In this document: positions 1 through 14,279 of the stretch, one piece after another
How the letters are laid out: each line of letters opens with the position of its first letter
How positions within the stretch are numbered: position 1 is the first letter of the stretch
Assembly (NCBI GenBank): GCA_013396655.1
Contig: WBMV01006674.1
Coordinates: 248,224 to 312,223 of the forward strand
Reading direction: 5' to 3'
Source: Campylorhamphus procurvoides
Lineage: Eukaryota; Chordata; Aves; Passeriformes; Dendrocolaptidae
DNA: 64,000 bases
Position numbers and translations under genes: made by a program
The notes under the pieces: generated by a model
Database searches by the model: none
Told to the model about the DNA's origin: nothing
What the model saw: only the letters and a program-made list of their open reading frames with translations

Positions 1-299
1 TGGGATGCTTAGCATAATCACTTTGCAAGGCTGTGGTGGAGGGAGGTGATTATCACTGAGAACAGATGGGCAGGTCCAAAGCGTTGCCAGATTCTGCACA
101 AGCTCCATGTACTGTAGGTTCTAGCTCTCTTTTCTTTGGCATTTCTAATTTTTATTCATCGTGCATATTACAACAGGCTAGCTGAGCTAGAGGTCAGGGA
201 GCCATGACCTTACAGTTTAGCTCACATATGTAGGAGTGAAGAATTCAAAGCGCTGTCACTGTACATCTGAACGGATGGGATAGACTGAATTCTGTCCGA

Positions 300-346
300 T
301 TGCTTCCCTAAATGTATAAAAGGATCTGTCTCTGAGCTCAGCACTC
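300..346 (+). promoter_or_regulatory. TATA-type core promoter
   Basis: A canonical TATAAAAGG lies at 315-323. A TCAGCAC initiator-like sequence at 338-344 sits at the usual 25-30 bp distance, so transcription would start near 340. An ATG follows 55 bp further on, opening an exon with a consensus donor. There is no CpG-rich stretch around it. Known: TATA-containing, CpG-poor promoters in vertebrates usually drive tissue-restricted or alternative transcripts. Inference: this is a restricted or alternative first-exon promoter. Confidence rests on the alignment of TATA, initiator, ATG and donor, not on any one of them. Confidence 0.55.
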
Positions 347-394
347 TACTCTGCATCTGTAGCTCTCTGTGGATTGTATTGTGTGTGACCAGAA

Positions 395-475
395 ATGATA
401 TTCTCGGATATGAACACTGTCTCTGCCTCTTCTAAAGTGCATCCTCCTAATGGGACCCGGTTTTATACTTTTCAG
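395..475 (+). CDS. candidate first coding exon of an unrecognised gene
   Basis: An ATG in the context CAGAAATGA opens 27 codons with no stop. The peptide begins MIFSDMNTVS and ends NGTRFYTFQ; the exon closes with TTTTCAG followed by the donor GTAAGTG. The phase at the donor is 0. The peptide is polar, with no signal peptide or membrane segment, so an N-terminal cytosolic or nuclear segment is likely. The start was chosen because it is the first ATG after the predicted transcription start. The next plausible + strand coding block with matching phase is at 59545, about 59 kb downstream. I do not recognise the peptide. The alternative is a chance ATG-to-donor reading frame. Confidence 0.5.
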
Positions 476-2720
476 GTAAGTGAACTTTAATAAAACTGAA
501 AGGATTTTAAACAATAGGTAAACTTTGAGTAAGAGTAGATGATATGTTAAGAAGCTTATGAGTTCGTTAGTTTTGTATAGGTAGGAGAAAATACATAAGA
601 AATCAAAATCATCACAGTGAGTTTGCTGCCTTAAAAAAAATCAGCATATAATTGCTCCTATACTAAAAGAAAATTACAGTCATTATGATGTTGCTATTGA
701 TTGTTCTTCCCAATACTATCATCTTGCAATTCATTAGATTTATAGTTCCTTACATGGACCCACACTGTCTTTCTCTTTAATTCAGATAAGCATTCTGTTT
801 GCATTATCAGAAATTCCAAACTCATATTATACAAAAAAAAATTTTAAAAACTTTGTATATTGTACCTGCCTGGATTTTTAATACTAATCCTGAATGCAAT
901 TTCATGCTTGCTGATGCTTAATTTGATTTATATGAATAGTAGTGATATAAATCATTACTATTGCAATTGATAGAACAGCCAAGTTTTGCCTCATTCAGGT
1001 AAATAAGCTTGTGTGCTTAGCTAAAGGTAAGAATGTATTATATGTTCTGTGTTTAAATTGCAAACCAGTCTAATCACAATCATCTTTCACTATCATTTAA
1101 TGAAAAGAAATTTTCAGGGCCTTGGCTCTGAAAAACGGTGTGATCCTACTTTAAGATTTAGCAATAATAAGAAAACCTTCACACACCCCCCTGCCCCAGA
1201 TGGTCCTTACAGCACTCTGGCCCCTGCAGGGCAATTCAAACACTCCACTGCTTAAAGTGGCAACAGCTTTTTCAGCTCAGCCTCTGGTACAGTTAGGATT
1301 TAAATAACCTTCCTATTTCTGATTATTTAACAGTTTTGTTGTTTTCATTTCTTTATGTTATTGTAGAGTGATGCCTTTAATATGTAATAAGCCCTGCGTA
1401 TACTATCAGAGCAAGCAATCTGAAGCAATTAAAAGTCGATCATAAAATGCATGGCAAACTTCTTTCACAAAATCCAGGTATCCCATTCTTTAGGTCCAAT
1501 AACTGCATTTCATTCTTGCCTTCTTTTAAATCCATTGTTTTTAATTATACTGTCTTGCCCTTCTTACGGTGATGTCAAATGATAGTTGAGGACTGTGCAG
1601 AGAGTGGCATCCTCCTAACAGTGATGATCTGCTGATCCTGGCAGTGATTCAGAGACGTGAATGCCCCAGGCCTGTTCCTCTACAGCATGACTACTTTTTT
1701 CACACACTGAATCTAAATATTCTGTACAGCATCCTGAAGCTATGCTCTTAAATGCAGTTCCTGATGTCAGGTATTCTTTCTGAGTGTGTTGAGTTGAAAA
1801 AGTCACAATAGGATGTTTGGTTGTGATACCAAATTGAGTATTTTATTCCATGGTACTTTATGAAAGTATATATATTTTTTACGGTAGGTATTATTGCTAG
1901 TAGCAATCTCTGTGATTACAGTAGACATTGACCCATATAAAAAAAATTCTCTAAAAATCATTTCTTCAGCCTATTTTTTTAGTTGAGGGATCATTAAATA
2001 AAAAGGAAAGAAGAACTAAATTTCTTATTGCATCTTGGTTACTTTAATGAACAATGTAGATTTAAATGACCTTGGAACATAAAGTTGCTAATTCTAGGCA
2101 GTAGGTGTTTGTGTTCTAGAACAGCTTGGTGTTATCACTGCTAAAAGAATCCCTGAAAATTAAAAAAAAAAACAACCAAAAAAACAAACCCACAACATCA
2201 ACCAAGGAAAGCCTGTACAATTATATTTTTCTATTTATTTATTTGCATATGTGCAACAGAAAGAGTTGTGAAGTAACTTTCCAGTTCTTGCCTTGGCTTT
2301 GTTATTCCTTACTTCCTAGGTTTTGCACAACATGTTTGTGATACCTTCTCTTTCCCTCGAGTTACTTCAGTCCTTGCTTACAAATGTAATAATTGCTGAG
2401 GACTTCATAGGTCTCTTGTTACTTACTTTAATTTGTTTTAAAGCGCTTTCACCTTTTTGTTTCCTAACTATTTTATTGTTTCTATGGGTTATGTTGACTC
2501 TCTTTGAGACAGAGAATCCATTTCATTTAAATAGCTTCCAAAGTTATGGAACAGCATAATTGTTCTTAATTTGAAATATGTATGCTGGTATTTAACCTAA
2601 ATGTGTGAAAACAGCCTTAACAAAAACAATGTCTAATATGTTCAAAATAGAGCAGATACCTAGATTGTGAGATGAGGGCCTCAATGCTGACTGATGGAGG
2701 GTAATGAGTGATTAGTCTAC

Positions 2721-2776
2721 TGAATTAGTTGTACATTGATGTAATGATTGAACAGTTGAATTAATTGTACATTGAT
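2721..2776 (+). repeat. spaced 20-bp direct repeat
   Basis: The sequence TGAATTAGTTGTACATTGAT at 2721-2740 recurs at 2757-2776 with one difference in 20 (A for G). The spacing is 36 bp start to start, which suggests an old short tandem duplication whose remaining part has diverged. Confidence 0.8.
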
Positions 2777-5700
2777 TCAGTAACACAACATGTTAATTCT
2801 TTCAGCAACAGAAATGGTACTGAAAGAAGCACAAAGCATGTGTGCAAGTTTTATTACCAGCGTTTCACTGATGTTCTCAGGAAATAAGACCAAGTTGGAC
2901 TTTAATGGCAAAGGAATTGGACCGGCCATACAAGGATGCATTTATCAGAGTGCTTGGGTGGGACATAATCACAGTTAGTGTTTGACAGCCTGAGTGTCTG
3001 AAGGTGCTAGATTCTCCAATGCCTGCCTCTAGTTATAGCAGTATCTGCAACTATACGGAAGCTATGGTATTACTAGTACCTTCATTCTGCTTAGGAAATT
3101 TTTCCTAAAATTCTGCAAATACTAAAAGCATGATTTGGTTCAGTATGTTTCCTGAACTCCCTGCTATAATTCAAAGAAGCTTAAGCCTTGATCCCTACAC
3201 TGTGCTTGATTAAAGCAATTAAAATAGAAAACTATGTGAGAGGAGCTCATATAAAGAAGTCATATATTGTATGAAAGGAAGGAGTTATAATACTGTTATG
3301 AACAAGGTTTAATTTTGTAGTAACCAGGGCAGTATCAAAGTTTAGTGCTTTGTATTTCAGTATCTTCCTGTTTCATCTCAATTTTATGAACTACTCTTGT
3401 TAGACTTCAGTAGCTATATAACAGAAAGCAGTGACTTTCTTTATTTTTGAATTCAGGCTTGATAAAAAGGTAATATTTCTGCTACTCAAGGTGGGTAAAT
3501 TAGTTTGGCAGCAGTCCCACAGTGAGCATATATCTTTCATGAACATTGTAAACAGCAAAATTCAAGTAACATTCCTTGCTCTATGCTTGGTCATGTATTT
3601 CATTGTATGTATTGGTTACTTGCGTAAAATAATGGTACAGGTGGGAAATTTTGGATTAAAAAGGAGATATTTTTAACTCGATTACTGGTTATTAAATGAA
3701 AAACATTAATTCACTGAAGAATATTTTTATTCAAGCTGTTTTTGTTGGCACCTTGAGGATTGTGGTTATTTTGGGGTTTTATGAAAGCATAGCACAAACA
3801 AAATTTTGAAATTTCAGATTTTGTTTTTGAAAATTGTTTAATACTGTTTTGGTCACTTAAAAGCAACTTAAGTTGACGTTGGTATTTATCATATCCAGTA
3901 AATGTTTTTTCTTTTCTTAAATTGGTTGTCCACAGTAATACGTGTGAATACTAACTTGCACAACAGAACATTGAAAATATCTTCACGTTGTACATGATGT
4001 TTATTTCAACAGAATTTGAATTGAAAAAGTCTTTTTGTCTTTCAGCATCTTTGTAAAAGAAAAAAAATCTTTAATATTTCTATGAAAAATATTTTTAGCT
4101 CCTATAACTTTCAGTTATTAAGCTAAGTACATATCTACAGCAAAGATCCAAGCACAGATTTAAATGAGGACTAAAAGGAGTTGCCAATACGAGCTAGGCA
4201 TGGGCAGTAGAAAGAGAAACATGCTTGAATTGCCGCAGTACGCGAAGTCTCATGGATCCGGCTGAGTCTTTACCTTCGACATTAGCAGTTTATTGTAAGA
4301 GTTTCCCTACATGTTGAACACAGACTTTGAAAGACTTGGAAGCACTACTACCCCATTTTATAGTCAGATGAGATTTGTGCTTTATAAATGCACTCTTAGG
4401 ACAACTGGAGTGTACCCTTTTTTGATGACAAGTAGTGAAGGAAGGGCTGGTCTTTCCTGAAACATTGGGAGGTTGAAGCAATTTTTAAAAATTCTCTAAT
4501 GATCAGGTCTATCAAGAAATAAAATTACTTTCTTACAAAACCTGCAGAGAGATCCTAAAATATTCATATGACATAAAACTGTAAATATACTATGAAGTAT
4601 TGTAAAAGTACATTGCTGATCAAAGGTTTTAAGCAGAGCTCCTGAGAAACTGGGAAACATTGCTATACATAAAACATGTCCATCACTGTGATACTGATTC
4701 CTACTGGTTTTTATTTCTTAACAACTAAATGTTACACTCCAATAACAGTGAATTAACAGAATGCAAGCAAAAATATTACTTTCTGGTACATAATGTGCTT
4801 TGAGCTCTGGGGGAAAAAAAACCCCATATTCTATAAGAAATGCTAGATGCACTCATTAATTTTTCTATTAATTTCTATATTAATAGTTTAGAGCATCGGT
4901 GTACCTACCCAGAGCTTGTTTTATATTGCCTGTTTCAGTAATCCTATTTTCTTTCATGTATCTTATATGAAAATAGTGAATGAAACAAAAAGCCTCTCCC
5001 ATAAGAGAAAGTATCTTGTTAGAATTTATAATTGTACTTTTACATTTATCATTAGGTTATGCTTTGGGTAGGTAGATATACCATGCTGCTGTTGTTTAGA
5101 AGGCCGTAACTTTTGAATTATTTTGTTGCTTCACATATTTCAATGCAATATAATTTAATATCAAAGAAAACACCTTGTAAGTTTCTTTGCAGAAATATTC
5201 CATGCTATGAAAAAATATATTTCTGGTGATGGAGATGGATTATTAGTCACCTTTATCTGATATGATCACTCATACCACCACAAAATTCTTGTAAAATTCA
5301 ATTACACTATTCCTACTCTATGCAGACTTAACTGCACATGTAGAAAATGTTACATACATAAATGCAGAATAGAACCAAACGTTTGTATATATTCAGAGCT
5401 TTGTCACCGGGTCCATGGAAGAACTGTGGAATCTGATCTTACCTTGAACCCTTCAGCTGACTGAGCGTGTGGGCAGCTTCTTCCAGCAACCCTCTGCCAG
5501 GCGTGGGATTTCTCCCTTAGTTTTGCCTAGCTAAAGATTTTTCTCTTCTTACCAAACTGGCACAGTACATTTTATTCACAGACATCATGCAAAAGTACTA
5601 GAGGTATGTTCTTTGTGAAAGCCGCAAGTCCATAGCCAGTTGATAATTTGTATCAGCAATGATGGCAAACATTGCGGAGAGGACAGATGTAACAGGAGTC

Positions 5701-8700
5701 CACTGAATAACTGGGTTTGTGTGCAACAAGTTGTGGTGCAGATCATGTGGGTTGCTGTAGACTTCAGAAGATTTGAAAGCTTTATGACTGAATATAAATA
5801 ACAATGGTAGCAGAAAGGCTGGTAGTGAGCTAGTTTTTAAAGACTTCTGACATGTTAACTGTGACAGCGTATAGTAATGCTGGACTGGTGCTTTACCATG
5901 TAGCCAAAAAAAAAAAAAATCTTTAAAAACTGGGCAATGTCAAAGGCAGGGAACAATAATAAAGTGATTTTCATTGCAAATGCCTTGGAAATATCTATAG
6001 GTGTATAAGTAGGTTATAATACCTACTTTTTGGAATTTAGGATTTTTGAGGGATAGAGTGAGAAATATGCTTACAGGCTCATACTCAGAAATAAATGGCA
6101 AATGGTGATAAAGGCTGGTCTTACATTACAAGTGAGTGTTATTTACTATTATTACTCCGTGATATGTATTTTTATTGCCTGTTTTATGCACTAAATCTGT
6201 GTTACTGTGAATAATTTAATGTGCCTTAGGTATTTAGAGAAGTAATTTTGTTTGCGCAAGGGTTGGGGTTTTTTTTTGTGTGTGTAATTCTGTTGTGCCA
6301 GTGAATTGTGGCCATCATAGCTGATGAAAGACAATGTCCTAACCACAATCCACAGCCATGTCATGGGGAGCATCTCTGAAAAGCTACTTATTTTCTGGTT
6401 TGGCTTCTGAGTTTTAGCTGGAATTGGGCTGTGGGGCTGCCCCACTACAAACGCTCTGCCTGCTTAAAAGTCAGTAGCGCTGCATGGGCCTATGTTTTCT
6501 AGTTAGTTTTTTCCAGTCAGTCAATAAAATGGTCTGATAGTTTTTATGAATATGCTGTTCTGCATGCAATGAACCGAGAAGGCTGACTTGACTGAATATT
6601 AACTGACTGTTTTCATCTATAGATACATTTGCATCCTCCTCTGGGTGGAAAGACAGCTTGGTTAAGGAAGAAATGAGAAACACTATGGTTCTGAGATTAA
6701 CCTAATTACCATTCAGTGGTGGAAAAGACGAAAACTAATTCTTCTTGCCAAAAGCCACAAGTCAAAACTATATGTATGCACATACACATACAAATGCCTT
6801 CCAGAAAAACACCACAAATAATAAAATAATTGAGAACAGAACTGTCAGTAGTATTTTTCAGTTGTGAAGATTTTGTAAATTATGTTTTTTAACTCCAAAA
6901 AATCATAGAGTAAGCAAAGAATACAAGTTCTTTAAATTCACATATACAACAAAATAGAAAGATAGAGTCTTTCTTAGTCTTTAAGTAAATATTCATGTAT
7001 ATTTTTCTTTTGCTTGTCATAAAAAATATTTTGTCCACATAATAGCAGTATTTCATGTGTTGAAGCTGAACACTAACCAAGCAGATCTGTCAATGCACCT
7101 TTCCTGTGCAGAATTCCTGTCATGCAGAGCGTGGCCAATTCTACTTCACAATGTAATGAGGTAGAGTCAGAAAGTACCTTTCCTTTTTCTTCCCAAAGCA
7201 CCAGGGCTAAACTAGAGCTGCTGTTTCTTTTGCAGCTGAGTGGATGTGACCAATAAAAGCAGGGGACCAGTAGGAGGAATAGCAATAGGAGTGCTTTCCT
7301 CCTATTCCAGAAATAGAACCACGGTGTGGTTTCTGAATCATAGCTAAAACCCATGTTTCTGTCTCTATTTCAGAAGTGCTTTCAGTGTTGGATTCTTTTA
7401 CCATAATTTTCATAGAACATAAAACTAGACAAAGAAATGTACTGCTATTTTCCAGACTAGTAAGGATACTAAGGATTATTACACATTAATGAGTGTTGTT
7501 TTGATACTTGTTGGTCCATTCGCTTAACTGAATACAAGCTTTATAGAGTTTCAGAAAATAAGCTTTCCTTACAGGGAAAAAGCAGAACAATATAGGCATA
7601 GCATGTTCTGAGAGCACTGGCTGTGCCTCTGTAGATGAATGTCCTGGACATCCTGTATAAATTGTGATGACAATCTACTGGAAATGGCATGGTTTTTCCC
7701 TCGATGAATATTACCAATCTTGCTATGCAGCACTGCAGAAGCTTTCTCATCCCTGTCTGTGAGGAGAGAGTAAGTAATTTGCTGATTTCATTGTACATTT
7801 GAAATATATTCCTAGTAGTTGTCTCAGATCTAGATCACACTTTCTTCTTCTTGATTTGCTACACATTGGACATGTAGTGTCCTCTAGCACAATATTATTT
7901 TATATAAAGCATTTTGTCCTCAAGGTCTTTTTGTATATTGTTTAGAAATTTATAAGGTGAGAGGATTTCTTGCCTGCCTGATATTCATGTAGCATTTGCT
8001 CATAGTGTCTTCATTATCAGCAGCATCAGCTGATGATGTTGCAAGGTTGGCGATCTACCTGCAACTTTCTTCTTTTTCTTATATCTGTCTTAAAGCAAGG
8101 AAAGAAAGGAGGTGAAGGCAGAAAATGAAAAATACTTGACATGTTGAACTGTCCAAAAAAGTGTATAATTTTAATGGCTTTAAATAAGTTGAAATGTGAA
8201 TAAAGTTTTTGCTGAGGAACTTACAAGGGACTATGCCTATAGATATGTCTCCTTTGGTGAAATTACTGCGACAGAAACATTAAAGTATTAATCTTATTTT
8301 ACCTTTATTCACAGGTTGTATTTGCAGTTTGAATGAAGAAGAGTTAACATACATCACAAGATTTTTAACACTAAATTTCTTAGTAGTGATTTCAGTAAAT
8401 AAATTTCATTTTGCCTCATCTATGCCTGTCTAGTTCAACATTTAGTTGGCAGTTATGCTTAGTATAACATGTATGGAGAACTCTGAGGCTAGGATTATTT
8501 TGAAATGGCAGCTGACATAATTCAGTTGATATTGTGATTCACTCAAATATGCAAATGAGAAGAATATCGATTCAGTATTTCCATTGAAAGAATTCGAATT
8601 ATTGATTCATGGAAACTTAAGTGGTCTCTTCAAATTTTTTCACTAGGAGGATTTTTACAGTCCCACATAAGAGGGCTTGTTCGTATGAAATGTGTTATTG

Positions 8701-11700
8701 TGATAGGCCTAACAAAGTGTGAATTGATTTTTTTTCTTTTTAATTAAGTATTTTGCATGCATGCTGGTGGCACAGTGTGAGGAATGATTTTGTCTACACC
8801 ATCCGCTGTGACAGAGGAGATGTCAGTAACACTGAAAATGCATTGAGGGTGCAGTTACATATAGATATGCTTGTGCTACAGGCCTAACCAAGGTGTAAGG
8901 GAAGGTACTTGATCTGGATTCCTGTGTTTATGTTTCCATCTGTAAGTACTGTGGCAGGATAAAAGTAAATCTGTAGAGCAAAAGAGGAGGATCTGATGTC
9001 TGTGTCATCGATATTTAGAGGCCAGGTGGAATAGGTCTAGTCAGGTCTCATTGTCTGAACATCCAGAAATGGAGTGAAAGAAACAGATTCACTCTCACAA
9101 GTCATCTTTCAGTTTCATTTCATCAAGGAGGCACCCAGTGCAGGCGCTCTGAAATCACAGTGCAAACCAAAGTTAATTGAGACAATGGGGAAATTTGCTT
9201 CACATTGCCTGCTTGATAGAAAATGAAACACTAATGTAGACTTGATTCCTGTAATGGCAGGATCTGCTAAACAGCATTTCAGAATAAAGGCCAAGGTCTG
9301 TCAGTCCCAAATGGCATTATAGGAGAGCATATTCCTCTGAAGGAGTCCAGGAAGTTAAGCTGCCCCATGCTAAGCTAAAACTTGTCAATACTTACAAATT
9401 TATAATTATCTTATTAAATAATAATTATTAAGAAGTCTTATTACTTACAATAAATGTCAACATAATTTGATGATTTTATTGGTAAATTATATAAAATATC
9501 AAATTTTGTGGATAAAGACCATTGACTCTAATGTCATACTGATTTCAGATGAATCTCTTCAATGCATACTATTTGCAGTGTGGTTTATTATTTTCTTAGG
9601 ACTTATTAAAATAAATATTATATGAAAAAAATTGTTATTAGGATCTTATATGTCTGAGCAAATAAAAGCTATTAATGTGCAGTTTCAATGAAGCAAAGAA
9701 AAAGATTTTTTTTTTGTTTTTTACATTGTTGTGGATACTTCTTGTCTGTACCATACTTTTATATTAGTAGTAGACAGACAGAAAATTATTTCAGGTTAGT
9801 AAATGAGTCTCTGTTTCATGTAGCTGGGAAACCAAGTTACACATTGGGTCAGTGGATGGCTTTGATGTATCTCATAGGGTTTCAAAAATGACCTCTGTTG
9901 GCCTGAAGCCTTGAATGGCTTGTGTAGAACTGTAATGTAAACACTGGAGCATAAAGCTAAATATCTGCTAAATTGTGCTCAGCAAAGGAATGAAATTAGT
10001 AACTTAAACTAAACACGTGTATGCAGGCATTTACTGTCTTGAAGTAAAGCTGTCAACATCAACCTTTGTATCATGAATAAAGCACATCAGCACATCTCAT
10101 GACAGTGAGTGCATATGCTCGTCTCCTTGGGCTGGGAACATAGTAGCTTGCTTGAGATGGTCTGGGAATTTTCAGCTGGTCAGTTAAAGATACCAAAGGT
10201 GTTGAAGTTCGAATAAACAAAGGGGTTGATATTAGAACTTCATTTGAAATTCCCCTTCAGCTTTCAGTTTAATAGCAGAAGAATCAACGCTCTCTTCTTT
10301 CAGTAGATTTAACAGTCACCATCACGTTCCTCACATACAGAAAATGAACACAGCTTCCATACAAATCTAAGTGAATGAAGAAAGAATAAGCGGTTTTGGA
10401 ACAATCTCAGATAGACATTCAGAACAGTTTTTTGTTTTATTTTGCTTTGTTTTAATTTCAGATAATGGTATAAATTTCAATGCATTTAACCAAACTATTA
10501 GTTAAGGAGCCAAGGAAATAAGGTTAGTAGGGAGCACAAGCACCAAACTAAAAGCTGTCCATTAGACTAAAGATTCTTTCAATTCCGCACCGATCAGCCC
10601 TCAAGAAACATTTCCTCTATTTTTAAATATAATATCTTTCCAAGCACACAAAAAGCTTTTCTACAGATATAATTTGTAAGAAAATTATGAGAATTCCTAG
10701 AGATATGATGGGAAGCTGTAATGGGTTCATTAGGGAGGAGTAGTGCATTGAATGCTTTCTTGGTGTTGTATTGCTGACAAGTAGTTGAATAGCTATTCTG
10801 TTTTAATCAGAGTTAATTTTGGAAGCATCAGTCATGGGTTTTAGTTAAAGCTTAATTGAGTCTTACATTTGCCATGATATAATCATGTTTAGCACTCAAT
10901 ATGGCTTCTTTTTATTTCTCTCTCAGAAGCAACTGTTGTTGCATCTTTTTGAATTGTGAGAAAACAAAATGTCAAAGTTATATTGAGATATTTTTTGCTG
11001 TGTTACTTTTTCACTAAGGGTGATTCAGTGAATAAGGTGCAGAATACAGCTGCTACTGAATGCAATTGAAATAAGTATATTTTCTTCCAATACTGTGCTC
11101 CACCACAATGTGGCACATCTTTGGTGACTAGAAGGCAGACAATACTTACCTTAACTAATATGAAAGCCTGTCACAGTTTGTATGTACTATCACTTTTTCA
11201 GAGCTCTGTCAGTAAAGAAATTATATCTGACGTCAATAATGAGTCTCAGCTTGGTCAATATTCACTATTCACTGGCACACATTCCACTTTTCCAGACGAA
11301 GTAACTTAAGAAAAACTATTTTACCTCTCAGTGTCTCTCTAACATACATAGTTGCAAACTAGCAAAAAAATCTGCTTTAATTAAGGGAAAGAATCTATTC
11401 AGGTTTTGTGTAGCAAGTGAGTCCAATAGTATATGTTTTCTCCTAGCAAGGCAATGTTCATATTTTACTTTGCATTTTGCTTTTACCCTCTCACTACCAG
11501 CATTTCAGAACCAGCAGGACACTGTGTAGTGCATCGCACTTTTTGAATTTCCGGAATTGAAGCTCTTGAGGGTTATGTCTCAGGTGGACTAGAATTGCAA
11601 TGTAGTTTGGCTGTTTGCATATTAAACAAGTAGATACACTTTTTACATTTAGCCCAGTATTAAAAAACTCTTAGTTGGTTTTTGCTACCCCTTAAAGATA

Positions 11701-14018
11701 CCTTTAGTTGGATTTTTTATGCAATTATTAGTCATCTTCAACAGTTTTATTATGCGATTTTTCTAAAAACACCAAGCTTTGTGATGAAGTTCCCCGATAA
11801 TTGTAACTTTTAGCCTGCTGTCATTTTGTTGTCATAGATTTTTATTAATTTCAGGTTACAGTTTAAAGGTACACACTTCTTGTTAGGTATTGGTATGCAG
11901 TGGTTGTCAAGCATCCTTTTGGGAGTTAGATAGCAGATAGGCTAAAAAAATTAAAGAAATTGTGCAGAATTACATTCTTAAGCTCAGAATAAATCAGCAG
12001 GGGCCATGAGGAAAAAACCCCTACAAATGAAACAAAAAAAACCCCCAACAACGAAACTACTGTTGCAAGTTTCTCACAGTTCCCTGCTTCCTTTCTTACT
12101 CTTCCATGAACATCAATATGCCAACACTTCACAGACTGCATCTGAGTTCCCTATTCTGAGCAGCCCAATTCCATTGCAGGCTTGAGGTTCAGGCCAAGTT
12201 TCATCCTCTCTCTCACATTTGGCTTGTGAGCACATTTGTAACAGGTCTGTGAAACCAACCCTCCTTTTGTTACTCATGAGTTTTTATTATTCAAAGGCTG
12301 TTTATAGCGGGAAGCTTCATCCCCTTTAAGCGTGAAAGTATCAGTAATGTATTAGTGTAAAATTTAATCTCTGATCTTTGTAAAACAACAACCGAAAGAC
12401 CATTCAATCTTTTTTTATTCAACAAGTGGAGGATTTCATTGGATTATCTAGTTTGAAATGCCCTTCTCTCTTCATATAGGCATCTGCTACTTAAATGCAA
12501 TGTTTATCTTTAAGAATTTTCACATGTGATTGCTAGAAGTGGAAAATAAAGGGAAAAATATATATTCTCTCCTGTAGTCTGTATTTTGCTTAAATTTGCA
12601 TGAACTCTTTGCTTCCCTGGATAAACAGAGAAATCCAATGTGCATTAAAGTCTCTAATAGCAGTTCCTGGTCCTGTTTGTGTTTGATGTTCATTGATATA
12701 TACTGAGAACTTTTCGAAATACCCTGATTTGTGAGTACGGGCATCTGTAATTTTAAAACTATGTTAAGGAAATATGGTGGCATGACCCTGAAAAGAGGCA
12801 GTATTAGATCTCATGGTTACACTTTAGGTTAATTCTCATCTCTAAGCTAAAAGTAACGTGATTTTTATCTCTTCAAACAACTTTCTGGAGAAAGAGTGGT
12901 TTATACTCTTCTAGTCAATCAGAATTATTAAATGAAATCATCATAACTCTGTATGACAGACCATTGATTTCCAGGTAGTTATTCCTAATCCATTACTATA
13001 AACATCTCTCTATCTTCTCTGGACTAAAGTCTGATTGTATATTTGCTATCTATACCATCTATGCTAAAAATTATGTATCAAGTCAAATGAAATCATTAAA
13101 ATTGTTATTTCATCAACTGTCAGGTTTTTAGAGAAGTGTCCACTTGCACGTGTACCTGTAGCTCTCTCTGCATGGTCACTAACTTTGAATCGCTGTTCTG
13201 AAATATTTCCTGCCTTCGTTGCAAGACTTGTCCGCTATTTTAATTGATTGATGGCTTTTTTCCCACTGAAGTACCATAATGGTGTTGTGAAACTTCAACA
13301 GAAGTGTTTCAGAGCAGTTTCTGGGTGAATGGTAAATTAATTCATTTACGCCTTCAAGAGCACTGACTTTTGAAAAATAAAACATATTTTGTATTTTAGG
13401 GTAAACCACATGAAGCAGTTCAGTACTTCCAGCATGTTTGTGAGTTGACAGAAGGGGTTTTTTTCCTGGCATTTATTTTGAAATGCCTCAATAAAGCATT
13501 ACCCTAAAAATTTGAGAAATCTCTCACACAGTACCTATGCAGTCACTTTTTCACTGTATTATTTTGCACCTAATAATTATATATAAGCCAAACATATAGA
13601 CTTGAATTTGAATATGTGCATATACATATATTTGACTATGAAAAATAGCACTTTGGAATCTGTTATAAATGGCATCAGAAATCTTTGGAGCACTGAAAGA
13701 ATTTTCAGGGATTTCAGCAACCACAGTTTAAAAATATCTCTGAGAAAGCATGAGCTCCTACAGCTATGCAGCTGTCATTAGCTGTCACAGACCACTTAAA
13801 TATGGTGTTGAGTATTGTTTAATTACACTATTTATAAAATAGTGGGGTTTGTGGTTTTCCAGACAAATTTGATGGTATGGCAATCTAGTGTTGCATTGCA
13901 TATATATATACCGTCAGCTAAAGTCTGATTATTGTGTGATGGCTGAGTAATATAATACAGTAATGAAATTCTAAAGTCGTGGTGGAACTACAGCTGAAGT
14001 GTCTGATATGTCACTGGA

Positions 14019-14061
14019 ATAGAGTCCAGGAAGCAGTCCAGACTTTTGTGCTGGACTCTAT
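14019..14061. repeat. 11-bp inverted repeat with 21-nt loop
   Basis: ATAGAGTCCAG at 14019-14029 is the exact reverse complement of CTGGACTCTAT at 14051-14061. A further pair, AGTGTC at 13999-14004 and GACACT at 14062-14067, would extend the stem after a 14-nt bulge on one side. The bulge is large for a microRNA precursor, so no RNA gene is called. Confidence 0.75.
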
Positions 14062-14252
14062 GACACTTCTAATCCTGTGGGTAGGAATATGATATATGTG
14101 AAATGCTTGCATATTTCAGGATCTGTTCTCCGCACTGTGTGACTAGTTGGGAACTCTGTAAATAGAACTTTTTTATTCCTCAGCTTTTTTGCTGCTTTTA
14201 CAATATCACTGGGTAAGGCTGTATAAAAACTGGTGAATAGAGAGAGAGCTTG

Positions 14253-14279
14253 CCTTCCATTTCTCCAGAAAATGGAAGG
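14253..14279. repeat. 10-bp inverted repeat with 7-nt loop
   Basis: CCTTCCATTT at 14253-14262 pairs exactly with AAATGGAAGG at 14270-14279 around the loop CTCCAGA. It lies about 200 bp from the inverted repeat at 14019. No function can be assigned; the arms are short enough to arise by chance. Confidence 0.75.

Noticed and set aside
11146..11201. Minus-strand block with an excellent GTAAGTATT donor and a good acceptor
   Set aside because: All three frames contain stops within 56 bp, so it cannot be an internal coding exon. A non-coding exon cannot be excluded but has no other support.
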